DNA of 64,000 bases from Rheinheimera sp. A13L (lineage in GTDB: Bacteria; Pseudomonadota; Gammaproteobacteria; Enterobacterales; Alteromonadaceae): NCBI RefSeq assembly GCF_000217935.1, contig NZ_AFHI01000002.1, forward strand, positions 86,527 to 150,526. The letters are read 5' to 3'. A model generated the notes under the pieces. It ran no database searches. It was not told where the DNA came from and worked only from the letters and a program-made list of their open reading frames with translations. Of this stretch, positions 38,314 through 47,098 are shown one piece after another. How positions within the stretch are numbered: position 1 is the stretch's first letter; every line of letters begins with the position of its first letter. The translations under genes were made by a program, and so were the position numbers.

Positions 38314-39354
38314 ATGATACAAAAAAGTTCGACCATTAATGATGTAGCCCGCCTGGCAGGTGTATCAAAACGCACTGTATCGCGGGTGATCAATGGCTCT
38401 TTGAGTGTGGGTGACAGCACCAGAGTCCGGGTCGAGAAAATTATCGCTGAACTGAATTATTCGCCAAATACTCAGGCTCGTGGTCTGGCTTCCAGCCGCT
38501 CTTATCTATTAGGTTTAATTTACGATAACCCGGATGCCTTGTACTTAGATGACGTGCAACGAGGTGTACTGGAAATTTGTTCTACTCTGGGCTATGAGCT
38601 GGTGGTGCATCCTTGCCGTTATCGCAGTGAAACCTTGGTGCAGGACTGCCTGAACTTTATCAACAGATCCAAACTGGATGGTGTCATTGTATTGCCGCCG
38701 GTTTCTGAGCTGGAGTCTCTGGCGGAAGCGCTGAAAAACGCCGGACGACCTTATGTGCGCCTGACTTCTGTGGCTATTGATGAAGCTAAACATATAGTGG
38801 TATCGGACGATAGGTCCGCTGCTGCAGAAATGGCGCGTTATTTTGCTCAGTTAGGCCATCAGGACATTGCGTTTATCAGTGGTCCTCAGCGTTATAAATC
38901 CTCTACCGAACGGATGGAGGGGTTTAAATTAGGTTTATCTGCTTATGGCATAGCCCTGAAAGCCGACCGTATTTTGGAAGGAAATAATACCTATGAAACA
39001 GGTATTGAATGCGCCCGCAGCCTGCTGAGTCAAAGCCCTTTGCCCACAGCAATTTTTGCTAATAACGATCAGATGGCCGCAGGCGTACTGAAAGTAGCGC
39101 ATCAAATGGGTATAGCTATTCCAGAGCAGTTGTCTGTCGCTGGTTTTGATGACAATTTACTGGCATCCAGAGTGATACCAGCATTAACAACGATAAGGCG
39201 TCCGGTTCGGCAAATGGCGCAGTTAGCAACCACCAAAATGATTATGGTGATTGAACAAAATGACAAAGCGGCGCAACAAGTGGCGGCTAAAGTAGCGCCT
39301 ACCCTGGTGGTGCGGGAATCCACAGCCAAGGCTGCAACAGTACTTCCTTCCTAA
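38314..39354 (+). CDS. LacI-family transcriptional regulator
   Basis: A 346-residue LacI/GalR repressor. The helix-turn-helix and hinge read TINDVARLAGVSKRTVSRVING (about 8-28), and the periplasmic-binding-like effector domain spans about 62-335 (FISGPQRYKSSTERMEGF, FANNDQMAAG, GFDDN). It is the best candidate for the TGCCACCGGTGGCA operators in this locus because LacI-family sites are palindromes with a central CG. The effector is unknown. It is the last gene of the TRAP-IclR-LacI set. Confidence 0.93.
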   Translation: MIQKSSTINDVARLAGVSKRTVSRVINGSLSVGDSTRVRVEKIIAELNYSPNTQARGLASSRSYLLGLIYDNPDALYLDDVQRGVLEICSTLGYELVVHPCRYRSETLVQDCLNFINRSKLDGVIVLPPVSELESLAEALKNAGRPYVRLTSVAIDEAKHIVVSDDRSAAAEMARYFAQLGHQDIAFISGPQRYKSSTERMEGFKLGLSAYGIALKADRILEGNNTYETGIECARSLLSQSPLPTAIFANNDQMAAGVLKVAHQMGIAIPEQLSVAGFDDNLLASRVIPALTTIRRPVRQMAQLATTKMIMVIEQNDKAAQQVAAKVAPTLVVRESTAKAATVLPS

Positions 39355-39384
39355 GCTCAGCTGAATTTCTGTTTTTTTAGTTTT

Positions 39385-39447
39385 CCCAGTCTGATAAATA
39401 GAGTAAAGTGGTTTTATTAGAAAAAATGAAACCATCTGCTGACTGGG
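39385..39447. repeat. Inverted repeat before the propeller-GGDEF gene
   Basis: CCCAGTC (39385-39391) and GACTGGG (39441-39447) are inverted 7-mers. Between them TGGTTT and AAACCA form a second inverted pair. The right arm abuts the ATG at 39448, so a folded leader could affect translation, or the repeats may bind a regulator. Confidence 0.35.
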
Positions 39448-42420
39448 ATGGCGCTGATGTTGATTTTTGCAGAATTTATCAAATTATTGAATAACAAAAA
39501 TTTCAGTGTGATCGTCACTGCACTGTTGCTACAGTTTTTTCTGGCTTTGCCTTTTACCGCAACAGCAGCAACAGCCGCTTTAACAGATTACTTCCGCGAA
39601 AGCTGGAATACCCGCCAGGGCTTACCCCATAACACCATTAACAGTATCAGCCAGACTCCGGACGGTTATCTTTGGTTTGCTACCTGGGAAGGTGTAGCCC
39701 GTTACAATGGTCGCGAATTTAAAGTCTTTGGCCGTGAACAACAAACCGGTTTGCCAGACTCTGGGATCCGGGCTTTGCATCTGGATCCCAAAGGACGTTT
39801 GCTCGTTGGCGGATCCCGTGGTGGTTTGGCCTTGTTACAGGATCAGCAATGGCGACCAGTGGATGCCGTATCTTCTTTAGTCAATGAAGTTCGGGGAGAT
39901 GCCAAAGGCCAGCTTTGGGTTGGCACTGAAGGCGGAGGTTTGTTTTGCCTGCAAACGGATGGCTCTCGTCAACAATGGACCCGGCATCATGGTTTACCCA
40001 GCAACACTCTTTACAGCCTGCTGCATGATGATAATGAAGGGCTTTGGGTTGGCACTGCTGAAGGTTTAGCTTATTTGCATCAGGGCAAACTGAGCACTGT
40101 GGTCAATAGCCCAAAACTTCCGGTGTTCGCTTTGGCTTATTATCAGGGTAAGCTTTATCTCGGCACTGAACGGGGCTTGTATCAGCAACAAGGTACAGAT
40201 TTCGTGGTAGTGCAGCCTGAACTGCATCAAACCGCCATCTCCAGATTATTAGTCGATCATCAGGGTGATTTATGGATAGGCACTGTTGAGGAAGGTGTGT
40301 TCCGTTTGAGTAATTATGGCCTGGAGCAACTGACAGCTCAGCACGGTATGCCGAATAACAGAGTGCTGGCTATTTATGAAGACAATGAACACAGCATCTG
40401 GCTTGGTACAAACGGTGGTTTATTTCGTTTACGGGATGCACCTTTTACCACTTTAAGTACTGAGCAGGGCCTGCCTGATAATTTTGTCCGCACTGTATTA
40501 CAGCATTCGGATGGCAGTGTCTGGATTGGTACAGCACGTGGTGTGGCACGTTACAAAGACGGCCAATTACTCACTACAGCTAACCTGCTGCCGAAACAGT
40601 CGGTGTTAAGTCTGGCTGAAACGACAAAGGGGGATGTGCTGATAGGAACCTACTCGTCCGGAGTTTTTCACTATAGCCAAGGCAAGATAACCATACTGCT
40701 GGATCGCAACTCAGGTTTGTTATCCAACGAAGTCAGGGCTATTTTGCCTTTGCCTGAAGGAGACATTTGGTTCGGTACAGCACAGGGCCTTAATCATTAT
40801 CAGCATCAGAACATCCGCAGTTACACCACTCGCGAAGGCTTGCCCGCAGATTTTGTGATAGCACTGCACAAAACAAAGGATGTGTTGTGGGTGGGGACCG
40901 GCACTGGGGTCACCCGTCTGGTGAATGGCCAATTTGAGTCTTTATCATTATCGACGTTCGATCAGGCAGAATACGCCTTTGATTTTTATGAACAACCGGA
41001 AAAAAACTTGCTGTGGCTGGCGACAGACCGGGGCTTAGTGCGCTATCGATTAGACACAGCAGAACTGGCGATGGTGGGGCGTAAAGCCGGTATGCCCTTT
41101 GATAAATTTTTTCAGGTGCAGGCTGATGCGCATGACAACTTTTGGTTGAGCAGTAACAGAGGTATTTTGCGGATCAGTCGTCAGGACGCGAATGCGGTAG
41201 CGGATGGCACCCTGGCTGATATTTCTTTTGATTTGTATGGTGAAAGCGACGGCATGCTCAGCGCTCAGGCCAATGGTGGATCAAACCCTGCGGCTATGAT
41301 GGCAACAGACGGCTCGTTGTGGTTTGCCACGGCTTCGGGCGTCAGCAGGGTGCAGCCAAGCCGCTTGGATGCCTTTGCTGAAGCTATACCTCCTGTGGTT
41401 CTTGAAGAATTACTGGTGAATGGGGTAGCGAAAAAAATTAGTGGCAGTATTGAGTTACCACCGGACAGTGACAGGGTGGAGCTGCATTTCGCAGGTTTAG
41501 GTTATGTGATGCCTGAACGTATTCAGTATCGCAGCCGTTTAGTTGGGTTTGATGCCAACTGGCTGGACAGAGGCAAACAGAACTTTGCTGAATACACCAA
41601 TCTGGCGCCGGGTCGTTATGAATTTCTGGTGCAGGCGGCCAATTCGGGTGGCCCATGGAGTGAAGCTGCCCGCATAGAATTGATTAAACATCCACACTGG
41701 TGGCAAACCCGTCATTTCCAGTGGTTGGGCACCTTATGCTCTATAGCTGTGCTGTTGTTATTGCTGTACTGGCGTATGTCCAGCCTGCGTAAGTCAGAGC
41801 AACGTTTAAAGCGTCAGGTTGCCGAAAAAACGGCAGAATTGCAGCAAAAAGCCAACAGTCTGCAGGCGGCAGATGAAGAAAAATCAGTCTTGTTAGCTCA
41901 GTTGCATCAACAGACTTTAGCTTTGGCTTTGCAGGCCAGGCAGGATGGTTTGACAGGTCTTGCCAATCGCCGCGCTTTTGATGAAGTGCTGAGTAAAGAA
42001 TTCATGCGTTCGCAACGTTTAAAGCAGCCACTGGCTTTGGCTTTTATTGATATCGATCACTTTAAACAAATCAACGATACCTGGTCTCATAACGCCGGTG
42101 ATGTGGCATTAGTCGCCATAGCGGAAAAAATCCGTCAGCATTCCCGTTCTGTTGACTGTGCTGCTCGCTGGGGGGGCGAAGAGTTTGCGTTATTGATGCC
42201 ATCCACCAGTCTGGAGCAGGCACAGCTAGTGTGTGAACGTTTACGACTGGAAATTATGGCACTGGACTGGCTGGATATAGCAGAAGGCATCAGTATTACC
42301 GTAAGTATTGGTATCGCTATCAGTGACGAGCTGAATGATGCCAAACAATTGCTGTTTTTGGCCGATCAGGCTTTGTATCAGGCCAAACAACAAGGTCGTA
42401 ATCGCGTCTGCGCTGCCTGA
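39448..42420 (+). CDS. Beta-propeller sensor with Y_Y_Y domain and GGDEF cyclase
   Basis: A 990-residue membrane receptor. The N-terminal hydrophobic segment (about 25-48) exports it. Residues 50-650 carry at least eleven two-component-regulator propeller repeats with the pattern (L/I)W(V/I/F)GT..G(L/V)xR. A Y_Y_Y domain (about 670-750), one membrane helix (about 757-775), a coiled coil and a GGDEF domain (about 830-990) follow. The active site GGEEF and inhibitory site RSVD five residues ahead are intact. The same periplasmic architecture in Bacteroides hybrid regulators senses polysaccharide fragments. Its location suggests a pectin-fragment sensor making cyclic di-GMP; that is inference. 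Confidence 0.9.
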   Translation: MALMLIFAEFIKLLNNKNFSVIVTALLLQFFLALPFTATAATAALTDYFRESWNTRQGLPHNTINSISQTPDGYLWFATWEGVARYNGREFKVFGREQQTGLPDSGIRALHLDPKGRLLVGGSRGGLALLQDQQWRPVDAVSSLVNEVRGDAKGQLWVGTEGGGLFCLQTDGSRQQWTRHHGLPSNTLYSLLHDDNEGLWVGTAEGLAYLHQGKLSTVVNSPKLPVFALAYYQGKLYLGTERGLYQQQGTDFVVVQPELHQTAISRLLVDHQGDLWIGTVEEGVFRLSNYGLEQLTAQHGMPNNRVLAIYEDNEHSIWLGTNGGLFRLRDAPFTTLSTEQGLPDNFVRTVLQHSDGSVWIGTARGVARYKDGQLLTTANLLPKQSVLSLAETTKGDVLIGTYSSGVFHYSQGKITILLDRNSGLLSNEVRAILPLPEGDIWFGTAQGLNHYQHQNIRSYTTREGLPADFVIALHKTKDVLWVGTGTGVTRLVNGQFESLSLSTFDQAEYAFDFYEQPEKNLLWLATDRGLVRYRLDTAELAMVGRKAGMPFDKFFQVQADAHDNFWLSSNRGILRISRQDANAVADGTLADISFDLYGESDGMLSAQANGGSNPAAMMATDGSLWFATASGVSRVQPSRLDAFAEAIPPVVLEELLVNGVAKKISGSIELPPDSDRVELHFAGLGYVMPERIQYRSRLVGFDANWLDRGKQNFAEYTNLAPGRYEFLVQAANSGGPWSEAARIELIKHPHWWQTRHFQWLGTLCSIAVLLLLLYWRMSSLRKSEQRLKRQVAEKTAELQQKANSLQAADEEKSVLLAQLHQQTLALALQARQDGLTGLANRRAFDEVLSKEFMRSQRLKQPLALAFIDIDHFKQINDTWSHNAGDVALVAIAEKIRQHSRSVDCAARWGGEEFALLMPSTSLEQAQLVCERLRLEIMALDWLDIAEGISITVSIGIAISDELNDAKQLLFLADQALYQAKQQGRNRVCAA

Positions 42421-42487
42421 GTTTAAGCGATTTTCCTGCCTTTTGAGTTCAATAATGGAATCTTGCCTTTGAAGTTCTCTGACCAGT

Positions 42488-42501
42488 TGCCATCGGTGGC
42501 A
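42488..42501. promoter_or_regulatory. LacI-type operator box 3 (distal, GH28 gene)
   Basis: TGCCATCGGTGGCA is identical to the distal receptor-gene box read in the same transcription sense. Its centre is 33 bp from box 4. Confidence 0.7.
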
Positions 42502-42520
42502 AAATTTTTTGTCAACCTAT

Positions 42521-42534
42521 TGCTACCGGTGGCA
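42521..42534. promoter_or_regulatory. LacI-type operator box 4 (proximal, GH28 gene)
   Basis: TGCTACCGGTGGCA overlaps a plausible promoter: -35 TTGCTA (42520-42525), 16-bp spacer, -10 TATTAT (42542-42547). Occupancy would block polymerase, consistent with repression. Confidence 0.7.
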
Positions 42535-42611
42535 AATGCGTTATTATGCTTTTTAAATAAGCATAAAGCAGAAGAAAGCTCAAAGCTTTATGCAGAGAAA
42601 AGGGAAAACTA

Positions 42612-44051
42612 ATGCTGAGACCTGATCTGAAAAAACGTTTTTTACTCAAAGCTTGTGCTGCTTCGGCGGTACTGCAACCTTTGTTAAGTTTTAAAGTGAC
42701 GGCTGCTGCACCTAAAGTTGTAGACCCAATCTGGGCTCTGGCTGAGCAAATACTGCGGGATATAAAACTTACATCATTTCCACAGCGGGATTTTGTTATC
42801 ACTGCCTTTGGTGCCAAACAAAACCAGCGTTGTGATAAGGCCATTACAGAGGCCATAGCCGCTTGTCATAAAGCAGGTGGAGGTCGTGTAGTAGTGCCTG
42901 AAGGCGTCTGGTCCACTGGTCCTGTGCATTTAAAATCCAATGTGAATTTACATCTGCAAAAAAATGCAGTGCTGTCTTTTGTCACAGATCCACAAGCTTA
43001 TTTGCCAGAAGTCTTTACCCGCTGGGAAGGGGTGGAGCTGATGGGTTTTTCGCCGTTAATTTATGCTTATCAGCAACAGAATATAGCTGTGACAGGTGAA
43101 GGTATTCTGGAAGGCAATGCCAGTGGTGAAAACTGGTGGCCCTGGAAAGGGGTATGGAAACATACACCATGGAAACTTGACCCTGCAACGGATCAAAAAC
43201 CTGGCCGTGATCAGCTGTTTGCTATGGCTGAAGCTGGTGTGCCTGTTGAAAAACGATATCTGGACAACAACAGATTAAGGCCACCTTTTATTCAGCCTTA
43301 TGGCTGTGAAAGGGTATTGATTGAAGGCGTCACTATTCGTAATTCACCCTTCTGGCTGATCAATCCTGTGCTATGTAAAGACGTGGTGATCCGCGGTGTG
43401 AATTGTGTCAGTTTTGGACCCAATTCTGATGGTTGCGACCCTGAATCCTGTCAGCGAGTGCTGATTGAAAACTGTCTGTTTGATACAGGGGATGATTGCA
43501 TCGCTTTAAAATCTGGCCGCAATGCGGAAGGCCGCCGTTTAGCCACTCCCATTCAACAAGTGGTTATTCAGGATTGTCTGATGAAATCCGGCCACGGTGG
43601 TGTGGTAATTGGAAGTGAAATATCGGGCGGAGCTAAGCAAATATTTGCCCGCCGTTGCCGCATGAGCAGCCCAAATCTGGAGCGGGGTTTACGCATTAAA
43701 ACCAACTCAGTGCGCGGCGGTTTAATTGAACAAATCGCAGTAGATGATATTGAGATTGGCGAAGTAAAAGATGCCATTGTGATCAACTTCTATTACGAAG
43801 AAGGGGATGCCGGCAACTTTTTACCTGAAGTCAAAGATCTGAAGATCAGCAATTTCAGAGTGAAAAAGGCCCAGCGTGCTTTTGAAATTCGTGGCTTACC
43901 CCGTGCTGGTATCAGCGGTATTCAGATGTCGGATGTCAGCTTTGAGCAAGCAAGCTTAGGTGTATTGGAACATAGCAGTGATTTTAAACTGGAAAACGTC
44001 AGTCTGAATGGTAAAGCACTCACTGCTGCTCTGTTAAAGCAGAGCAGCTAG
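42612..44051 (+). CDS. Glycoside hydrolase family 28 (polygalacturonase type)
   Basis: A 479-residue exported beta-helix enzyme that hydrolyses galacturonan chains. GH28 signatures are intact: NSDG with D273, the DTGDDC pair D294/D295, GHGG with H328, and RIKT (R361, K363). The N terminus LKKRFLLKACAAS followed by a hydrophobic run resembles a Tat signal with KR in place of RR; a Sec signal is equally possible. A GGGAAAA ribosome site precedes the ATG. Two operator boxes and a promoter lie upstream. A 54-base gap separates it from the uxaA operon, which has a further box. Confidence 0.93.
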   Translation: MLRPDLKKRFLLKACAASAVLQPLLSFKVTAAAPKVVDPIWALAEQILRDIKLTSFPQRDFVITAFGAKQNQRCDKAITEAIAACHKAGGGRVVVPEGVWSTGPVHLKSNVNLHLQKNAVLSFVTDPQAYLPEVFTRWEGVELMGFSPLIYAYQQQNIAVTGEGILEGNASGENWWPWKGVWKHTPWKLDPATDQKPGRDQLFAMAEAGVPVEKRYLDNNRLRPPFIQPYGCERVLIEGVTIRNSPFWLINPVLCKDVVIRGVNCVSFGPNSDGCDPESCQRVLIENCLFDTGDDCIALKSGRNAEGRRLATPIQQVVIQDCLMKSGHGGVVIGSEISGGAKQIFARRCRMSSPNLERGLRIKTNSVRGGLIEQIAVDDIEIGEVKDAIVINFYYEEGDAGNFLPEVKDLKISNFRVKKAQRAFEIRGLPRAGISGIQMSDVSFEQASLGVLEHSSDFKLENVSLNGKALTAALLKQSS

Positions 44052-44070
44052 TGTTTTTTTAAATTCAATT

Positions 44071-44084
44071 TGCCACCGATAGAC
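44071..44084. promoter_or_regulatory. LacI-type operator box 5 (uxaA operon)
   Basis: TGCCACCGATAGAC differs by one base from the coding-strand form of box 1 (TGCCACCGGTAGAC). It lies 22 bp ahead of the uxaA ATG, in the gap after the GH28 gene. Confidence 0.6.
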
Positions 44085-44105
44085 AAGCTATTTAGCAGGT
44101 TAAAA

Positions 44106-45653
44106 ATGACAGAACAAACAAAAGGTTGTAGCCCACATATTGCTGACCCAGAGGCCATTCAGTTGGGCTTGTTGCAGGTGCATCCACGCGACAATGTGTT
44201 GGTGGTGTTGCAGCCTTTGACTTCAGGCCAATCTTTAATTGAACCCTGGCACCAAGTGCAGGCAAAAGAAGATATTCAGCCTGGTCATAAAGTAGCGCTC
44301 AAGCGAATTAAAAAAGGCGAAGCTGTGATCAAATATGGCTATGCCATAGGAGTAGCACAGGATGATATTCCCTCTGGCAGCTGGGTGCATTCACACAATC
44401 TGAAAACTTTATTGTCTGATCAAATTGACTATCAGTATCAGGGTTGTAACGCCGAGGATTTAACTTTCCCAGCCGAATTGCCAACACACTTTATGGGCTA
44501 TCGCCGCGCCAATGGCCGGGTCGGTACTCGTAACGAGCTGTGGATCTTAAACACAGTAGGTTGTGTCAATCGTGCTGCGATGAAAATTGCCGAAAAAGCC
44601 AATCAACAATTTGCTGGTTTAACAGACGGTGTTTTTGCTTATACCCATCCTTTTGGTTGTTCTCAGTTAGGTGATGATTTAAACCACACCCGTGCTGTAT
44701 TGGCTGGCTTAATGCAAAACCCTAATGCTGGTGCTGTGCTGGTGCTGGGTTTAGGTTGTGAAAACAATCAGCTGGCGGCTTTACTTAAAGCCTGCCCTGA
44801 ACTGGATCAAAGCCGTTTACGCTCTTTTAATGCCCAACAAGTAGAAGATGAGTTAGAGCAAGGCCTCGAGGCGGCCGCTGAACTTATTCAACTGATGCAG
44901 CAGGACCAACGCACAGCATGCCCTGTGTCCGATTTAGTGGTCGGCATGAAATGTGGTGGCTCAGACGGTTTAAGTGGTTTAACTGCTAATCCGCTGGTGG
45001 GCCGTATTGCCGATTTAGTCTGCGCTGCCGGCGGCAAAGTGGTGTTGACTGAAACTCCTGAAATGTTTGGTGCCGAACAGGTATTGATGAGCCGGGCTGT
45101 CAATGAAGTCGTGTTCTCCGACATAGTCACTTTGGTCAACGACTTTAAACAGTACTTTATCGACAACAAACAGCCGGTTTATGAAAACCCAAGCCCTGGC
45201 AACAAAGCCGGTGGTTTAACCACGTTGGAAGAAAAATCCTTAGGTGCCATTCAAAAAGGTGGTTCTGCCAAAGTGACGCAGGTTATTCCTTATGGTGCTT
45301 TAGTGCAGCAACAAGGCTTAACTTTACTGCAAGGCCCAGGCAATGATGCGGTGTCTTCCACTGCTTTAGCGGCCAGTGGAGCCACTATGCTTTTGTTTAC
45401 TACGGGCCGTGGTACACCGCTGGGTTTCCCTGTGCCTACAGTAAAAATTTCGTCCAACAGCGATTTAGCCAAACGTAAACCCCAATGGATAGATTTTGAT
45501 GCAGGCGCTTTGTTGCAACAAGGCCAGAATGCTCAGGATTTTTCTTACCAGTTTTTCCGCTACCTGATTGATATCGCCTCAGGCAAGCCCACCCAAAACG
45601 AATTATCAGACAACAAAGAAATCGCCATTTGGAAAAATGGCGTGACCCTGTAA
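44106..45653 (+). CDS. uxaA: Altronate dehydratase
   Basis: A 515-residue enzyme dehydrating altronate to KDG. It has an N-terminal SAF domain (about 15-100) and a large UxaA catalytic domain with NTVGCVNRAA, HPFGCSQLG, GLGCENNQ and KCGGSDG, which hold cysteines likely involved in metal binding. The ATG at 44106 is chosen because AGCAGG sits upstream; an earlier in-frame TTG falls within the operator box. It leads a seven-gene operon running to the PL10 lyase with gaps of at most 22 bases. Confidence 0.94.
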   Translation: MTEQTKGCSPHIADPEAIQLGLLQVHPRDNVLVVLQPLTSGQSLIEPWHQVQAKEDIQPGHKVALKRIKKGEAVIKYGYAIGVAQDDIPSGSWVHSHNLKTLLSDQIDYQYQGCNAEDLTFPAELPTHFMGYRRANGRVGTRNELWILNTVGCVNRAAMKIAEKANQQFAGLTDGVFAYTHPFGCSQLGDDLNHTRAVLAGLMQNPNAGAVLVLGLGCENNQLAALLKACPELDQSRLRSFNAQQVEDELEQGLEAAAELIQLMQQDQRTACPVSDLVVGMKCGGSDGLSGLTANPLVGRIADLVCAAGGKVVLTETPEMFGAEQVLMSRAVNEVVFSDIVTLVNDFKQYFIDNKQPVYENPSPGNKAGGLTTLEEKSLGAIQKGGSAKVTQVIPYGALVQQQGLTLLQGPGNDAVSSTALAASGATMLLFTTGRGTPLGFPVPTVKISSNSDLAKRKPQWIDFDAGALLQQGQNAQDFSYQFFRYLIDIASGKPTQNELSDNKEIAIWKNGVTL

Positions 45654-45662
45654 GGAATTTAT

Positions 45663-47087
45663 ATGGCCAACTTTAAACCTTTAGTACTTGATCAAGACAG
45701 ATTATTTCCGGCCGATCCTACAGTTCGCGCCATAGCCAGACGTTTGTATGCAGGTATTAAAGACTTGCCTATTGTCAGCCCACATGGTCATACCGATCCA
45801 AGCTGGTTTGCCAGCAACGCCAATTTCGACAATGCCACCAGCTTATTGCTGCTGCCGGATCATTATGTGTTCCGCATGCTGTACAGCCAGGGCATTTCGC
45901 TGGAGTCTTTAGGTATTCGCAGCAAAGACGGCACGCCGGTCGAAACTGATTACCGCAAAATTTTCCACACTTTTGCCAAAAATTATCATTTGTTCCGTGG
46001 CACGCCGTCACGCATTTGGCTTGATAGCGTATTCCATGACGTCTTTGGTTTAGAGCATGCATTAAGCACAGACACCGCAGATTTGTATTACGACAGCATC
46101 AATGAGCAGTTGGTGAAACCTGAATTTAAGCCTCGAGCTTTGCTGGATAAATTTAATATCGAACTGATTGCGACAACAGAAGGTGCAGTCAATTCGTTAA
46201 AACACCATGCAGCTTTAAAAGGCACAGGTTATGAAAAACGGGTGATCACCACCTTCAGACCTGACGATGTGATAGATGCCGACCGCGCTGATTTTCTGGC
46301 CAATATCAAAAAACTGGCCGAACAAACAGGGCAGGATACTCACAACTGGCAAGGTTATTTGCAGGCGCTGCGTATTCGTCGCCAGTTTTTCCGCGACCAT
46401 GGCGCTACAGCCACAGATCACGGTCATCCAACAGCCAAAACAGCGAATTTGTCAGAGCATGAAGCAAGTGCTTTGTTTCAGCTGTGTTTATCCGGCACTG
46501 CCAGTAAAGAACAAACCGAGTTATTCCGTGCTCAGATGCTGACGGAAATGGCTGGGATGAGCATTGAAGATGGCATGACGATGCAAATTCACCCTGGTGC
46601 GTTTCGTAACCATAACCCAGCTATTTTTGAACGCTTTGGTGCCGACAAAGGCGCGGATATTCCAAGCCCTACTGAATTTGTCAGCAACTTAAAACCTCTG
46701 CTGGATAAATACGGCAACAATGCCGCTTTGAAAATAATTCTTTTCACCCTGGATGAAACCACTTATGCCCGCGAGTTGGCGCCTTTGGCTGGCCATTATC
46801 CGGCGCTAAAACTGGGCCCTGCCTGGTGGTTCCATGACAGCCCTGAAGGTATGTTGCGTTTCAGACACCAGGTGACTGAAACCGCTGGTTTTTACAACAC
46901 AGTTGGTTTTAACGACGATACCCGTGCATTCCTGTCTATTCCGGCCCGCCATGATGTGGCACGCCGCATTGATTGTCGTTTCTTAGCAGGTTTAGTGGCT
47001 GAACATCGCTTAAACGAAGATGAAGCGCATGAACTGGCACAGCAACTGACCTATCAGTTGGTAAAACAAGCTTATCAGCTGGATTAA
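45663..47087 (+). CDS. uxaC: Uronate isomerase
   Basis: A 474-residue amidohydrolase-fold isomerase converting galacturonate to tagaturonate, and glucuronate to fructuronate. The family start region SPHGHTDPSWFA carries the metal-binding His pair, and GFNDDTRAFLSIPARHD lies near the C terminus. It is nine bases behind uxaA. The length is standard. Confidence 0.96.
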   Translation: MANFKPLVLDQDRLFPADPTVRAIARRLYAGIKDLPIVSPHGHTDPSWFASNANFDNATSLLLLPDHYVFRMLYSQGISLESLGIRSKDGTPVETDYRKIFHTFAKNYHLFRGTPSRIWLDSVFHDVFGLEHALSTDTADLYYDSINEQLVKPEFKPRALLDKFNIELIATTEGAVNSLKHHAALKGTGYEKRVITTFRPDDVIDADRADFLANIKKLAEQTGQDTHNWQGYLQALRIRRQFFRDHGATATDHGHPTAKTANLSEHEASALFQLCLSGTASKEQTELFRAQMLTEMAGMSIEDGMTMQIHPGAFRNHNPAIFERFGADKGADIPSPTEFVSNLKPLLDKYGNNAALKIILFTLDETTYARELAPLAGHYPALKLGPAWWFHDSPEGMLRFRHQVTETAGFYNTVGFNDDTRAFLSIPARHDVARRIDCRFLAGLVAEHRLNEDEAHELAQQLTYQLVKQAYQLD

Positions 47088-47098
47088 AAGGACTAAAA

